Source: CAVPTL01 sp963727235 (GTDB lineage Bacteria; Actinomycetota; Thermoleophilia; Gaiellales; JAICJC01). Taken from it: a stretch of 64,000 nucleotides of DNA. Positions 23,826 through 32,779 of the stretch are shown here, piece after piece. The DNA is taken from assembly GCA_963727235.1 (NCBI GenBank), contig CAVSFZ010000014.1:1-64000 (forward strand), read 5' to 3'. The notes beneath the pieces are model-generated. The model ran no database searches. It saw only the letters and a program-made list of their open reading frames with translations, and was not told the origin of the DNA. The first letter of the stretch is position 1. Each line of letters begins with the position of its first letter. The translations under genes and the position numbers were made by a program.

Positions 23826-24662
23826 ATGGTCGAGGAGCAATCCACCACCGAGGATCTGCCGGCGTATGCGGTGGCGGGGAGCCTCGCCGACACCTTGCAA
23901 GGCGCGCGGGGGTGGCCGGAACGGGTCACCCGCGAGTGGGCGGTGGGCGGGTCGACCGGCGCCGGCGTGAAGGTGTGCGTGGTCGACAGCGGCATCGAGG
24001 CCGGTCACCCGATGGTGGGCGAGGTTTCTCGGTCGGTGACGGTCACCGTCACCGACGACGAGCGGGCCGTGGTGTCCGACGACAACGACGGTGATGTGTG
24101 CGGCCACGGTAGTGCCTGCGCCGGGATCATCCGATCGATCGCACCGGACTGCGAACTGATCAGCGTGCGCGTGCTGGGCGAGGGCTTCGTCGGCAGCGGC
24201 CCGGTGCTGGTGGCGGGCCTGCGCTGGGCGATCGAGCAGGGCTTCCACGTGATCAACATGAGCCTCTCGACCACCAAACGCCGGTTCGTCGGCGAGCTGC
24301 ACGAGCTGGCCGACCTCGCCTATTTCCGGCGATCGATCATCGTCGCCTCGGCACACAACATGCCGGTGCACAGCTACCCCTGGCGATTCTCGTCGGTGGT
24401 GTCGGTGGCATCGCACGATCACGACGACCCGCTGGTCTGGTATCGCAATCCCACACCCCCGGTCGAGTTCTACGCCCGCGGGGTGGACGTCGACGTGGCA
24501 TGGATGGACGGCGCCACGCTGCGCTCGACCGGCAACAGCTTCGCCACGCCGCACATCTCCGGCGTGTGTGCCCTGATCCTCGCCAAGCACCCTGACCTGA
24601 CTCCCCCTGAGGTCAAGACCGTGCTGGGCCTGATCGCCGACAACGCTCAGGACGCGGCGTGA
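23826..24662 (+). CDS. Intracellular subtilisin-like serine protease (S8)
   Basis: A 278-residue S8 peptidase with a complete catalytic set: Asp54 in CVVDSGIEAGHP, His94 in VCGHGSACAGI, oxyanion Asn in VASAHNMP and Ser in GNSFATPHISG near residue 240. It has no signal peptide and no classic inhibitor prodomain, only about 40 residues before the first motif, so it probably works in the cytosol. The stop overlaps the GTG of the GAF gene (GTGA, 24659-24662), implying coupled expression of protease and sensor. Confidence 0.88.
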   Translation: MVEEQSTTEDLPAYAVAGSLADTLQGARGWPERVTREWAVGGSTGAGVKVCVVDSGIEAGHPMVGEVSRSVTVTVTDDERAVVSDDNDGDVCGHGSACAGIIRSIAPDCELISVRVLGEGFVGSGPVLVAGLRWAIEQGFHVINMSLSTTKRRFVGELHELADLAYFRRSIIVASAHNMPVHSYPWRFSSVVSVASHDHDDPLVWYRNPTPPVEFYARGVDVDVAWMDGATLRSTGNSFATPHISGVCALILAKHPDLTPPEVKTVLGLIADNAQDAA

Positions 24663-25345
24663 GCGAGCGTTCCGACCTGCAGGCTGCGATCGCCGCCGGC
24701 GCGCTGGCTGGAGACGAGACCCACCGGGCGCTGCTGAGCTCGATCGTACAGGTCGCCCGTGCCATCTTCCATGCCCGCGCAGCCAGCGTGCTGCTGCTGG
24801 ACGAGTCGACCGACGAGCTCGTGTTCGAAGCCGTCACCGGCGAGGGTGAGAACACCCTGCTGGGCAAGCGGTTTCCGTCCAGCACCGGGATCGCAGGCTG
24901 GGTGCTGGTCACCCGCCAGCCACTGGTGCTGGACGACGTGACCCAGGACAAGCGCTTCTCCGACCGGTTTGCGAGCGACACCGGGTACGTCCCCAAGGGG
25001 ATCATGGCGGTGCCGCTTCTGTACGGCGAGCGCTGCCTGGGCGTGTTGGAGGTGCTCGACCGGCCGCAGGACTCGAAGTTCTCGCTGCAGGAGTCAGAGC
25101 TGCTGGCGCTGTTCGGGCACCAGGCGGCGATCGCGCTGGAGCTGATGATGCGCTCGCGGGCGGCCTCCAGCGTCCTGGATGGAAGCGATCAGCGGATGCA
25201 GCTGGTGGCCAGCATCGCGGCGTCGGTCACCGCCGGCGACGAGGACGGCGACCAGCTCGCCACCCGGTTTCTGTCATCGCTGGATGCCCTGCTGAAACGC
25301 GCGCGGCCCGACGACGACGATTCCGGCCTCGAACGAATGGTCTGA
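24659..25345 (+). CDS. GAF-domain sensor protein
   Basis: A 228-residue soluble protein with one GAF domain (about residues 20-165): FHARAASVLLLDESTDELVF, STGIAGWVLVTRQPLVL, FSDRFASDTGYVPKGIMAVP and the closing LALFGHQAAIALE. There is no attached kinase, cyclase or phosphatase; the C-terminal 60 residues are acidic helix. It could bind a small ligand and act on the coupled protease. The TGA is followed at once by the palindromic repeat at 25346. Confidence 0.85.
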   Translation: MSERSDLQAAIAAGALAGDETHRALLSSIVQVARAIFHARAASVLLLDESTDELVFEAVTGEGENTLLGKRFPSSTGIAGWVLVTRQPLVLDDVTQDKRFSDRFASDTGYVPKGIMAVPLLYGERCLGVLEVLDRPQDSKFSLQESELLALFGHQAAIALELMMRSRAASSVLDGSDQRMQLVASIAASVTAGDEDGDQLATRFLSSLDALLKRARPDDDDSGLERMV

Positions 25346-25378
25346 GTGAATAAAAGGTGCCTGGCACCTTTTATTCAC
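25346..25378. repeat. Palindromic repeat, AAAA/TTTT class (33 bp)
   Basis: Perfect arms GTGAATAAAAGGTGCC around a central T. It abuts the TGA of the GAF gene and ends 10 bp before the stop of the convergent sulfatase gene. The A-tract, GC stem, T-tract arrangement suits a bidirectional terminator. Confidence 0.9.
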
Positions 25379-25388
25379 GCTCGTAGGC

Positions 25389-26684
25389 TCATCCCTGCAG
25401 CGTTGGTTCGCCCGCCGACACCGCGTCGACCGCGTTGTACTCCGCACCGGGAGGCGGGGGAACGGGACCGTCCAGCAGCGGATCCTCGGTCGCCTGCATC
25501 CAGATGTCGAGGCGCCGGCGGAGATCGTCCAGCACCGGCTCGAGCGAGGCGTCTCCGATCCGGTTGACGGCCTCGTTGGGATCCAGCATCAGGTCGTACA
25601 GCTGCTCCTCGTCGAGCAGGTTCTGCGGCCACCCCGCCTCCACCCACACGTCCTTGGAGGGGCTGTCGTCCACGTTGGCGAGCACCGGCCTGTCGCTGGG
25701 ATCGAAGCGGCGCACGTACTTGTGGCGGGTCGTACGCACGCACCGCTGCGGTTCATAGGCGGCGTGGTAGGTGCCCTCGGCGAAGATCGCCTCGCGAATC
25801 TCATCGGCCTCACCGCGAACGACCGGCATCAGCGACATCCCCTGCAGCCACGGCGGCCGGTCGATCTCGAGCAGCTCGCACAGCGTCGGGAAGATGTCGA
25901 TGTGCGACACCATCGCGTCGGACGCCTTGCCGCCCAGAAAGCCGCCCGGGCCGCGCATGATCAGCATCACCCCGATACCCCGATCGGTCATCGTCGCCTT
26001 GGCGCCGGGAAACGCGATGCCGTGGTCGGTGGTGCAGATCACCAAGGTATTGCCGCCGTGTCCGTACCGGTCAACCGCATCCAGCACCGCTCCCACACCG
26101 CGATCGAGCGAGCGGGCGCTGGCAACGAAGGCAGCCATGTCGCGGCGCGTCTCGGGGATGTCGGGTAGATGCGCCGGCGGGCGGATGTAGTGCTCGTCGC
26201 CTTTGAGCGGCTCGAAGAACTCCCGATGCGTCTCGAAGAACCCGATGGACATGAAGAACGGCTCGGCCGGCGCGTCGCGCAGCAGGTCGATGGCCACCGG
26301 GGCAACGTCGTCGACGCGGCTGGTGTCGATCTTGATCACGTTGTCGTAGCCGATCTCGTCCGGCCGCTTGGAGATGTGCTGCTCACCGACCAGCGTCGAG
26401 TGGTACCCCGCGTCGCGGAGCGTGTGCACCATGTGGTGGCTGTAGTCGTTTAGCGACCACCCGCGATGGGCCAGGCCGAGCATTCCGTTGGAGTGGGCGT
26501 ACTGGCCGGTGAGCAGGCAGGCCCGGCTGGCCGAGCAGGTCGAGGCGGCGCAGAACGCCTTGCGGAACAGCATTCCCTCCTGCGCCAGGCCCTGGATGCG
26601 GGGGGTCGGGATCGCATGGCCGTACGGCTGCACGTAGCGGCCGGTGTCGTGCGAATGCAGGTAGAGGATGTTTGGGCGGTTCAA
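25389..26684 (-). CDS. Sulfatase, alkaline phosphatase superfamily
   Basis: A 431-residue sulfatase. It opens NRPNILYLHSHDTGRYVQPYG and carries metal-binding Asp/His (TDHGIAFPG), then CSASRACLLTGQYAHSNGM, where the first Cys would be oxidised to formylglycine. The core is C-x-A-x-R, not the C-x-P-x-R preferred by oxygen-dependent FGE; C-x-A-x-R is accepted by radical-SAM maturases, and neither maturase is in the window. No signal peptide, so it is apparently cytosolic. The TTG start at 26684 lies 1 bp after the sulfotransferase stop, which makes one operon. Confidence 0.88.
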   Translation of the reverse strand: MNRPNILYLHSHDTGRYVQPYGHAIPTPRIQGLAQEGMLFRKAFCAASTCSASRACLLTGQYAHSNGMLGLAHRGWSLNDYSHHMVHTLRDAGYHSTLVGEQHISKRPDEIGYDNVIKIDTSRVDDVAPVAIDLLRDAPAEPFFMSIGFFETHREFFEPLKGDEHYIRPPAHLPDIPETRRDMAAFVASARSLDRGVGAVLDAVDRYGHGGNTLVICTTDHGIAFPGAKATMTDRGIGVMLIMRGPGGFLGGKASDAMVSHIDIFPTLCELLEIDRPPWLQGMSLMPVVRGEADEIREAIFAEGTYHAAYEPQRCVRTTRHKYVRRFDPSDRPVLANVDDSPSKDVWVEAGWPQNLLDEEQLYDLMLDPNEAVNRIGDASLEPVLDDLRRRLDIWMQATEDPLLDGPVPPPPGAEYNAVDAVSAGEPTLQG

Positions 26685-26685
26685 G

Positions 26686-27552
26686 TCAGATCGCGTCGAG
26701 CGACGATGCCATGCTACGCGCCTGCTCGGACCCCACATCGTTGCGGTAGCGCTCGATCCACTCCTGGTTGAGCGCATCGGACTGCCGCGTCATCCGGCGC
26801 TGGGCAAACATCGGCCCGGTGCCCTGCTCGACTCCGAGCGCGCGGACGATGTCCACGGCAGTCTCCTCGTAGCGCTTGGCCAGCTGCTCGTACACGACCA
26901 CATGCGGGGCGACCCCGCTGGCGGCAAAGAACTGCATCCATTCGCGGTCGTGCTGCTCGAGCTGTTTGACCAGATGATCGATGGCGGAGAAGTTGTAGTG
27001 CAGGTCATGGGTGATCAGCGCACCGTCGCCCTCGTCGCGCTTCCACGTCCAGTTCTGGATCGCCTTCCACAGCGATACCGCCTGGCTGACCTTGTCCTGG
27101 CGGGTGACGAACACCCAGAGCGTGAGGTTCGGGAAGGTCTGCTCGCACACCTGCCGGGTGGACTGAACGGCGTTGTTGTTCATATCCCGGAGGCTGTCCA
27201 CAAAGCCGTTGAAGTACCCCCACATGACCTTCGCACCGAACACGCCGTTAGGCGTCGTCGCCCGTTCGATCGTCCAGTCGATGTACTCGCGATAGGTGGC
27301 GAAGCGACGGGGATCGAACAGGCTGACCTCGTCGTCGACGCGGGTGTAGGCGCCGAGGATCGCGTCCACCTCGGGCGTGTCGACCTCCTCGAAGTACTCC
27401 AGTGGCCGCCGCGGCATGCCGGTCTTGCGGCGGTGCTGGTAGTACTCCTCGGGATTCCCGGCAACGCCGGTGTTCGTGAGCGCCTCACACAGCAGCGTGC
27501 TGCCGCTGCGGGGCGTCGAACAGATCAGGTACGAAAGCGTCGGCGTCGTCAT
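26686..27552 (-). CDS. Stf0-type sulfotransferase
   Basis: A 288-residue PAPS-dependent sulfotransferase. The 5'-phosphosulfate loop is LICSTPRSGSTLLCEAL, followed by GVAGNPEEYYQ. The rest (VFGAKVMWGYF, LWVFVTRQDKVSQAVSLWKA, VVVYEQLAKRYEETA) matches the Stf0 family, whose known member sulfates trehalose at C2 in mycobacteria. The ATG at 27552 gives MTTPTLSYL; an in-frame ATG at 27582 would add ten residues. The sulfatase follows at once, so installation and removal of a sulfate ester are encoded together. Confidence 0.87.
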   Translation of the reverse strand: MTTPTLSYLICSTPRSGSTLLCEALTNTGVAGNPEEYYQHRRKTGMPRRPLEYFEEVDTPEVDAILGAYTRVDDEVSLFDPRRFATYREYIDWTIERATTPNGVFGAKVMWGYFNGFVDSLRDMNNNAVQSTRQVCEQTFPNLTLWVFVTRQDKVSQAVSLWKAIQNWTWKRDEGDGALITHDLHYNFSAIDHLVKQLEQHDREWMQFFAASGVAPHVVVYEQLAKRYEETAVDIVRALGVEQGTGPMFAQRRMTRQSDALNQEWIERYRNDVGSEQARSMASSLDAI

Positions 27553-27582
27553 GTGCTCTGCCCAAGGTAGCACAAACCTCAT

Positions 27583-27598
27583 TATTCCGGTAGGAATA
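27583..27598. promoter_or_regulatory. 16-bp inverted repeat ahead of the sulfotransferase gene
   Basis: TATTCC-GGTA-GGAATA, perfect 6-bp arms with a 4-bp gap, in the 57-bp interval between the DUF4242 and sulfotransferase genes. Possibly an operator or part of a local promoter. There is no T-tract to support a terminator. Confidence 0.35.
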
Positions 27599-27609
27599 GT
27601 TCTGTTTGG

Positions 27610-27867
27610 TCAGCGCATCAGCTGAGGATCGAACTTGTCGACCTCGACGATCTTGTCCACCGGCACGTTGGCACGCTCAGCGGCGACCACGATCTCCTCC
27701 GGAGAGGGCGCCTCGTACAGGCAATACGAACGGCGCCGATCGGCACTCAGGAACGAAAACAGCCAGCGGACACCCTCGTCGGCGTTCACGTCTTCGATCA
27801 GCCGCACGTCCTCAGCGTCAAGGTCGAGCTGCTCGGCAAAGCTGCGTTCGATCAGATAGAGCGGCAT
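27610..27867 (-). CDS. DUF4242 family small protein (SCO4226-like)
   Basis: An 85-residue protein: MPLYLIERSF at the start, WLFSFLSADRRRSYCLYEAP in the middle, then SPEEIVVAAERANVP and IVEVDKFDP. This is the DUF4242 ferredoxin-like fold; the Streptomyces relative SCO4226 binds nickel. Function is otherwise unknown. It begins 12 bp after the stop of the LAL regulator, so it is probably in the same transcript, and precedes the sulfotransferase by 57 bp. Confidence 0.83.
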   Translation of the reverse strand: MPLYLIERSFAEQLDLDAEDVRLIEDVNADEGVRWLFSFLSADRRRSYCLYEAPSPEEIVVAAERANVPVDKIVEVDKFDPQLMR

Positions 27868-27879
27868 CGCACCTGCATC

Positions 27880-30846
27880 CTACTCCCGCCGTCGCCCAGG
27901 CGCGAGGCCGTGCTGATGGGCGTAGGCGCCGGCCTCCGTGCGGTTGGCGGAGCCGGTCTTGCGCAGGATGCTACGGACGTGGTTGGCCACGGTGTGCTGG
28001 CTGATCATCATGGCCTCTCCGATCTCACGGTTGGAGAGCCCCTGGGCCACCTGTCCGAGGATCTGCACCTCCCGCGGGGAGAGGTCATCGGGCAGCGGTG
28101 ACGCTGTGATCGGCGCCCCCGCCGCGGCGATCCGCGCAATCAGGGTCGGCATCCCCACCTGGGACGCCAGCGTCGACGCGGTGCGCAGCAGTTCGTGCGC
28201 CCGCACCCGATCCTCCGGTAGCAGCAGCCGCCCGTACGTGTAGGCCGTGTGCGCCAGCCAGGTGCGGGCGTTCATGCGCGAGTTGACCTCCATCGCCACC
28301 TCGAAGTGCGCGCGGGCCGCGTCGGCATCGCCCGCCGTGGCCGCCGCCATGCCCAGGTAGCGATCGACCGAGCCGTAGCAGACGACACCGTGCCCGACCG
28401 CCACGATGCCTCCGGCGTACGGCTCCAGCGCGGCGTAGAGCTCCCCCGCCATACGGGCATCGCCGACCGCATAGCTGGCGTCGGTGAGATACGTGAGCGA
28501 GGCCAGCCACAGCGCCGGGCGCAGCTCGTCCAGGCCGCGAAGGCGGATCTCCTCGAGCTCCGCCCGCGCATCGTCCCACATGCCGAGCTCGGCCAGCAGC
28601 GCCGCCAGCCCCGGCCCCCACGCTCCGCCCTCGCGATCACCGCTGGAGAGGATCCGCACCACCGGGGCGAGCTCTGCCAACCGCCCCTGCTCGCGCCGGA
28701 TGCTGAACATCTGGACGCCGTAGGGCCCGGTTGAATCGCGCCCGGTGAGCAGGTTTCCCCACTCGAACGATCGCCCCGCCGCGGCCTCGGCCTCGCTCAA
28801 CCGCCCATCGCACAGCTCGATGGTGGCCCGGTAGTGCTCGGCCACATGCAGGATGAACGGCTGGCCCATCCGGGATGCCACTTCGTACACCACCGCCAGC
28901 TCCCGCCGAGCGGTCTCGATGTCGCCCTTGGCGATCAGGGCCGCAATTCGCCATTCCCGGGCCTCCGCCTGGGTCTCGATGTCGCCCAGCTCGTCTGCCA
29001 GGCGCAGCGACTCGTCGAGCATCTCGAGGATCTCGTCCAAGCTGCTGGTGCCGCGCGCCCAGTAGGCGCGCATGGTCACCTTCGCCAGCGCGGCCCGGTC
29101 GTCCAACCGTCGGGCCATCGCAACCGCCTGTCCGCGGAACTCGGCGCTGCGCAGGTGATCGCCGCGGAACGCATACGCCCGGGCGGTGCCACTCAACACC
29201 ATCACCCGCAGCGACGAATCGCGCGGGTCGAGCCGCGACGACGCCTCGGTCAGCAGATCGAGCGCCTCGACATCGACCGCGCCCATCCGCCAGCAGGCGT
29301 TCTCGAACCCGATCGCGGCGTTTGCAAACAGCTCGCCGTCTTCGAGCTCGCGAGCGATCTCGGCCACCTCGAGGTATGCATCGAGTGCTCCATTCGACTG
29401 GCCGGCGCGGAAGTACGCCTCCCCCAGATCGAATCGGATCTGGGCCTGGCGCTGAGGATTGGGCACCCCCAACCGCAACGCGCGCAGCAATGACTCCGCA
29501 GCTTGATCGAACGCCAGCGCCGAGTTGGCCGCGGCCGCCGCCCTGAGGTTGTAGTCGATCGCCCGATCGGCGCCGCCGAGCGACGCGGCCTCGGTGAAAT
29601 GGTGCGCCAGCTCGGCCGGTGAACCCGACTGCGACCGCTCCAGCGCCTCGGCCGCCCGCAGGTGAAGCTCCGCCCGGCGGAGGCCCGAGAGCCGGTCGTA
29701 CAGTGCCCGGCGCACCAGCTCATGGCTGAACCGGTACCGCAGCGGGCGCTCGGGGACGGTTGAGATCATGCCGCTCTGCTCGGCAAGATCGACCGCCGCG
29801 AGCAGTGACGACTCATCGCCGCCGGCGCCGACGCGGATCAGCGCCAGATCGAAATCGGGCCCGACCACCGCCGCCAGCTGGAGCACCGAGGTGGTCACCG
29901 GATCGAGCCGGTCGAGCCGCTGGCTCACGACCTCACGCACCGCCTCGGGACTGGCCACTTCGGCCAGCGGCCGGCTCAACCGGGCGGTGCCGTCGACCAC
30001 CACCAGCGCCCCGCTCTCCACCAGCTCGCGCCACAGCTCGATCACCAGGAAGGGGTTGCCCTCGGTCAGCTCGTGCACCTCACCGGCGACCACCGGCAGC
30101 TGGTCGCCCAACGCCCCGCCCCCGGCCCGCGCCACCAGCTCTGAGATCTCTTCAACCGAGAGCCCGCCCAGCCGGATCGGCACGACACCCTCCGACCGGC
30201 GCAGCTCGACCAAGGCCGCGGAGAGATCGCTGGGGATCTCCGCCGCCGTGTCTCGGAAGGTGACGATCAGAAGCAGCCGGGCCGCCGCAGCGGCCCGGGA
30301 CAGGTGGCGGAGCAGAAACAGCGTGGGGCCGTCAGCCCAGTGAGCATCCTCGAGCACCAGCACGACGGGTCGGCGGGCACCGATGTTGACCAGCAGGTCG
30401 GCGACGGCGTGATGCAGCCGCAGCCGCTCGGTGTCCTGATCGGCGGCGACCGGCGGGGGCAGCCCCCCGACGCGTTCGGACAGGCTGGGCACCAGCCGGG
30501 TCAGTTCCCCGCCCCCAGCGCCCAGGTCGTCCCGCAGCTCCTGTGGGTCGGCCGATCGCACGAACTGCTCGAGCGCCTCGGTGATCGGCTGGTAGGGCCC
30601 ACTGACAACCGCGTCGCAGGCGCCGTACAGCACCAGCGCGCCGTCCTCAGCGGCGGAGTTGGCGAACTCCCGCACCAGCCGGCTCTTGCCGGATCCAGCC
30701 TCACCGCCGATCAGCGCGATCCGCCGGCCCTCGCCCTCGGCCATCGGCATCAGGGACCGCAGCGCCGCCATCTCCCTCGGACGGCCCACGAACGGGAAGG
30801 ACGGAGTCAGCCGAAGCTGACCTGGCAGTGCCCCCGGAACGCTCAT
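27880..30846 (-). CDS. LAL-type (large ATP-binding) LuxR-family transcriptional regulator
   Basis: A 988-residue regulator. Residues 15-300 form an AAA/STAND ATPase with Walker A GGEAGSGKS (47-55), Walker B region VVLVLEDAHWAD and LLLIVTFRDT. Helical TPR-like repeats fill the middle. The C-terminal LuxR helix-turn-helix is DLSPREVQILGQVAQGLSNR with EIGEAMMISQHTVANHVRSI. LAL proteins of the MalT class are activated by binding a ligand and ATP. It heads the DUF4242, sulfotransferase, sulfatase unit and is divergent from an FAD oxidase, either of which may be its target. Confidence 0.92.
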   Translation of the reverse strand: MSVPGALPGQLRLTPSFPFVGRPREMAALRSLMPMAEGEGRRIALIGGEAGSGKSRLVREFANSAAEDGALVLYGACDAVVSGPYQPITEALEQFVRSADPQELRDDLGAGGGELTRLVPSLSERVGGLPPPVAADQDTERLRLHHAVADLLVNIGARRPVVLVLEDAHWADGPTLFLLRHLSRAAAAARLLLIVTFRDTAAEIPSDLSAALVELRRSEGVVPIRLGGLSVEEISELVARAGGGALGDQLPVVAGEVHELTEGNPFLVIELWRELVESGALVVVDGTARLSRPLAEVASPEAVREVVSQRLDRLDPVTTSVLQLAAVVGPDFDLALIRVGAGGDESSLLAAVDLAEQSGMISTVPERPLRYRFSHELVRRALYDRLSGLRRAELHLRAAEALERSQSGSPAELAHHFTEAASLGGADRAIDYNLRAAAAANSALAFDQAAESLLRALRLGVPNPQRQAQIRFDLGEAYFRAGQSNGALDAYLEVAEIARELEDGELFANAAIGFENACWRMGAVDVEALDLLTEASSRLDPRDSSLRVMVLSGTARAYAFRGDHLRSAEFRGQAVAMARRLDDRAALAKVTMRAYWARGTSSLDEILEMLDESLRLADELGDIETQAEAREWRIAALIAKGDIETARRELAVVYEVASRMGQPFILHVAEHYRATIELCDGRLSEAEAAAGRSFEWGNLLTGRDSTGPYGVQMFSIRREQGRLAELAPVVRILSSGDREGGAWGPGLAALLAELGMWDDARAELEEIRLRGLDELRPALWLASLTYLTDASYAVGDARMAGELYAALEPYAGGIVAVGHGVVCYGSVDRYLGMAAATAGDADAARAHFEVAMEVNSRMNARTWLAHTAYTYGRLLLPEDRVRAHELLRTASTLASQVGMPTLIARIAAAGAPITASPLPDDLSPREVQILGQVAQGLSNREIGEAMMISQHTVANHVRSILRKTGSANRTEAGAYAHQHGLAPGRRRE

Positions 30847-30967
30847 AGTCAGATCTGATCATGCCACCAATCGCGGCAGATCGTCGAGTTTGGATCAATC
30901 CGAGTCATGTGCTTCGGCGTAGACCTCCCTACTGTGGATCGATACGTCAAGACAACGAGGGGGAGAG

Positions 30968-32356
30968 ATGGCAACAGCCACATCACTCAAGGCACGTGCC
31001 GAGAGCGAACTGAAAGGGTTCTCCGGGGAGCTGATCGGCCCCGAGGATGCCAACTACGACGAGGCCCGCGCGGTCTACAACGCCATGATCGACCGCCACC
31101 CCGGGCTGGTCGCCCGCTGCCACTCGGCTGACGACGTCGCCGCCGTGGTCAACTATGCGCGCGAGCACGACATCATCCTGGCCGTCCGTGGAGGCGGGCA
31201 CAACGGCGCCGGGCTGGGAACCGTCGACGACGGAATCGTGATCGACCTGTCGCCGATGAAGGACATCAAGGTGGACGCCGCCGCGAAGACGGCGCGGGTC
31301 GAAGGCGGCTGCCTGTGGAAAGAGGTCGACGCGGCCACGGGGGAAGTCGGCATGGCCACTCCCAGCGGGGTCATCGGCACCACCGGTGTCGGCGGGCTCA
31401 CCCTGGGCGGCGGAATCGGCCACCTCAGCCGCTCGTGCGGGCTGAGCATCGACAACGTGCTCGAAGCCGAGATGGTGCTGGCCGACGGCTCGCAGGTGAC
31501 GGCCAATGCGACCGAGAACTCGGATCTGTACTGGGCGATCCGCGGCGGCGGCGGGAACTTCGGCGTCGTGACCGCGTTCACGTTCCGGCTGCACCCGGTC
31601 GGAACCGTGGTGGCCGGCCCGACCTTCTGGTCACTGGAAGAGGCCGAGCAGGTGCTCAAGGCCTACCGGGAGTTCATCCCAGCCGCGCCGCGTGAGTTGA
31701 ACGGGTTCTTCGCGTTCCTGACGGTGCCGCCGGGACCGCCGTTCCCCGAGGAGCTGCACGGCCGGCAGGTGTGCGGGATCGTGTGGCACTACAACGGCAC
31801 CCCCGAGGACGCCGCGAAGGCGATGGCGCCCATGCTGGAGGTGGGTACTCCGCTGATGCACGGCGCCGGCGAGGTGCCTCACTCGGCGATGCAGGGAGCG
31901 TTCGACGCGCTCTACCCCAAGGGCGACCAGTGGTACTGGCGAGCCGACTTCGTGCGTGAGCTGTCTGACGCGGCGATCGCCGAGCACGTCAAGTGGGGCA
32001 ACCAGCTGCCCTCCGGGCAGTCGACCATGCACATGTACCCGATCGACGGAGCGGTGCACGACGTGTCCGACACCGACACGCCGTTCAGCTACCGCGACGT
32101 GCAGTGGGCAGAGGTGATCGTGGGCGTCGACCCCGATCCGGCCAATGCGCAGAAGCTGACCGACTGGACGATCGGCTACTGGGAGGCGACCCACCCCCAC
32201 TCCGCCGGCGGTGCGTACGTCAACTTCATGATGGACGAGGGCCAGGAGCGGGTGAAGGCGACCTATCGCCACAACTACGACCGCCTGGCGAGGATCAAGG
32301 CCGCCCGTGACCCGGGCAACCTGTTCCGTGTGAATCAGAACATCAAGCCGGCCTGA
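30968..32356 (+). CDS. FAD-linked oxidase, berberine-bridge-enzyme-like
   Basis: A 462-residue FAD_binding_4 protein with BBE C terminus. His78 in RGGGHNGAG is the residue that normally carries 8-alpha-linked FAD. The second attachment Cys of bicovalent enzymes is absent (GVIGTTGVGGLTLGGG has no Cys). The BBE tail is NLFRVNQNIKPA. No signal peptide; cytosolic. Such enzymes oxidise alcohols or sugars, or close rings, using O2. The ATG is preceded by GGGGGAGAG. It is coupled with a cupin gene 21 bp downstream and divergent from the LAL regulator. Confidence 0.88.
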   Translation: MATATSLKARAESELKGFSGELIGPEDANYDEARAVYNAMIDRHPGLVARCHSADDVAAVVNYAREHDIILAVRGGGHNGAGLGTVDDGIVIDLSPMKDIKVDAAAKTARVEGGCLWKEVDAATGEVGMATPSGVIGTTGVGGLTLGGGIGHLSRSCGLSIDNVLEAEMVLADGSQVTANATENSDLYWAIRGGGGNFGVVTAFTFRLHPVGTVVAGPTFWSLEEAEQVLKAYREFIPAAPRELNGFFAFLTVPPGPPFPEELHGRQVCGIVWHYNGTPEDAAKAMAPMLEVGTPLMHGAGEVPHSAMQGAFDALYPKGDQWYWRADFVRELSDAAIAEHVKWGNQLPSGQSTMHMYPIDGAVHDVSDTDTPFSYRDVQWAEVIVGVDPDPANAQKLTDWTIGYWEATHPHSAGGAYVNFMMDEGQERVKATYRHNYDRLARIKAARDPGNLFRVNQNIKPA

Positions 32357-32377
32357 GCACGACCGAGAGGAGACGGC

Positions 32378-32749
32378 ATGTCAACCACAACCGAAGGCAT
32401 TGTCAAGAGCCTGGATTCTCCAGACGAGGTGCGGCCGTTTGCCGCACACGGCTCGATCGCCGTCGTCCAGGTGGGTGACACCACCGTCGGCCGCGGCACA
32501 TTCGAGCCGGGCTGGCGCTGGTCGAACGACGTGCAGCCGATTGCCGGCACCGGCAGCTGCCAGGCGCATCACACGCTGGCGATCATCTCGGGGAGGATGG
32601 CAATCGCCCCCAACGCCGGGGCCGAGTACGAGATCGGGCCGGGGGACATCGCCGAGATCCCGCCCGGGCACGATGCCTGGGTGGTCGGCGACGAGGCGTG
32701 CGTCGCCATCGACTGGACTGGGGTCGCGCGCTACGCGAAGCCGGCCTGA
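32378..32749 (+). CDS. Cupin-domain protein
   Basis: A 123-residue single cupin. Motif 1 region contains QAHHTLAIISGRM and motif 2 IGPGDIAEIPPGHDAWVVGD, which retains His for metal binding. The start is fixed by AGGAGA upstream of ATG. Small cupins of this kind act as isomerases, dioxygenases or binding proteins. Operon partner of the FAD oxidase, so it may act on the same substrate; that is inference. Confidence 0.82.
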   Translation: MSTTTEGIVKSLDSPDEVRPFAAHGSIAVVQVGDTTVGRGTFEPGWRWSNDVQPIAGTGSCQAHHTLAIISGRMAIAPNAGAEYEIGPGDIAEIPPGHDAWVVGDEACVAIDWTGVARYAKPA

Positions 32750-32779
32750 CGAGTCATCGCGCGCCGTGCCCGGATGGGA

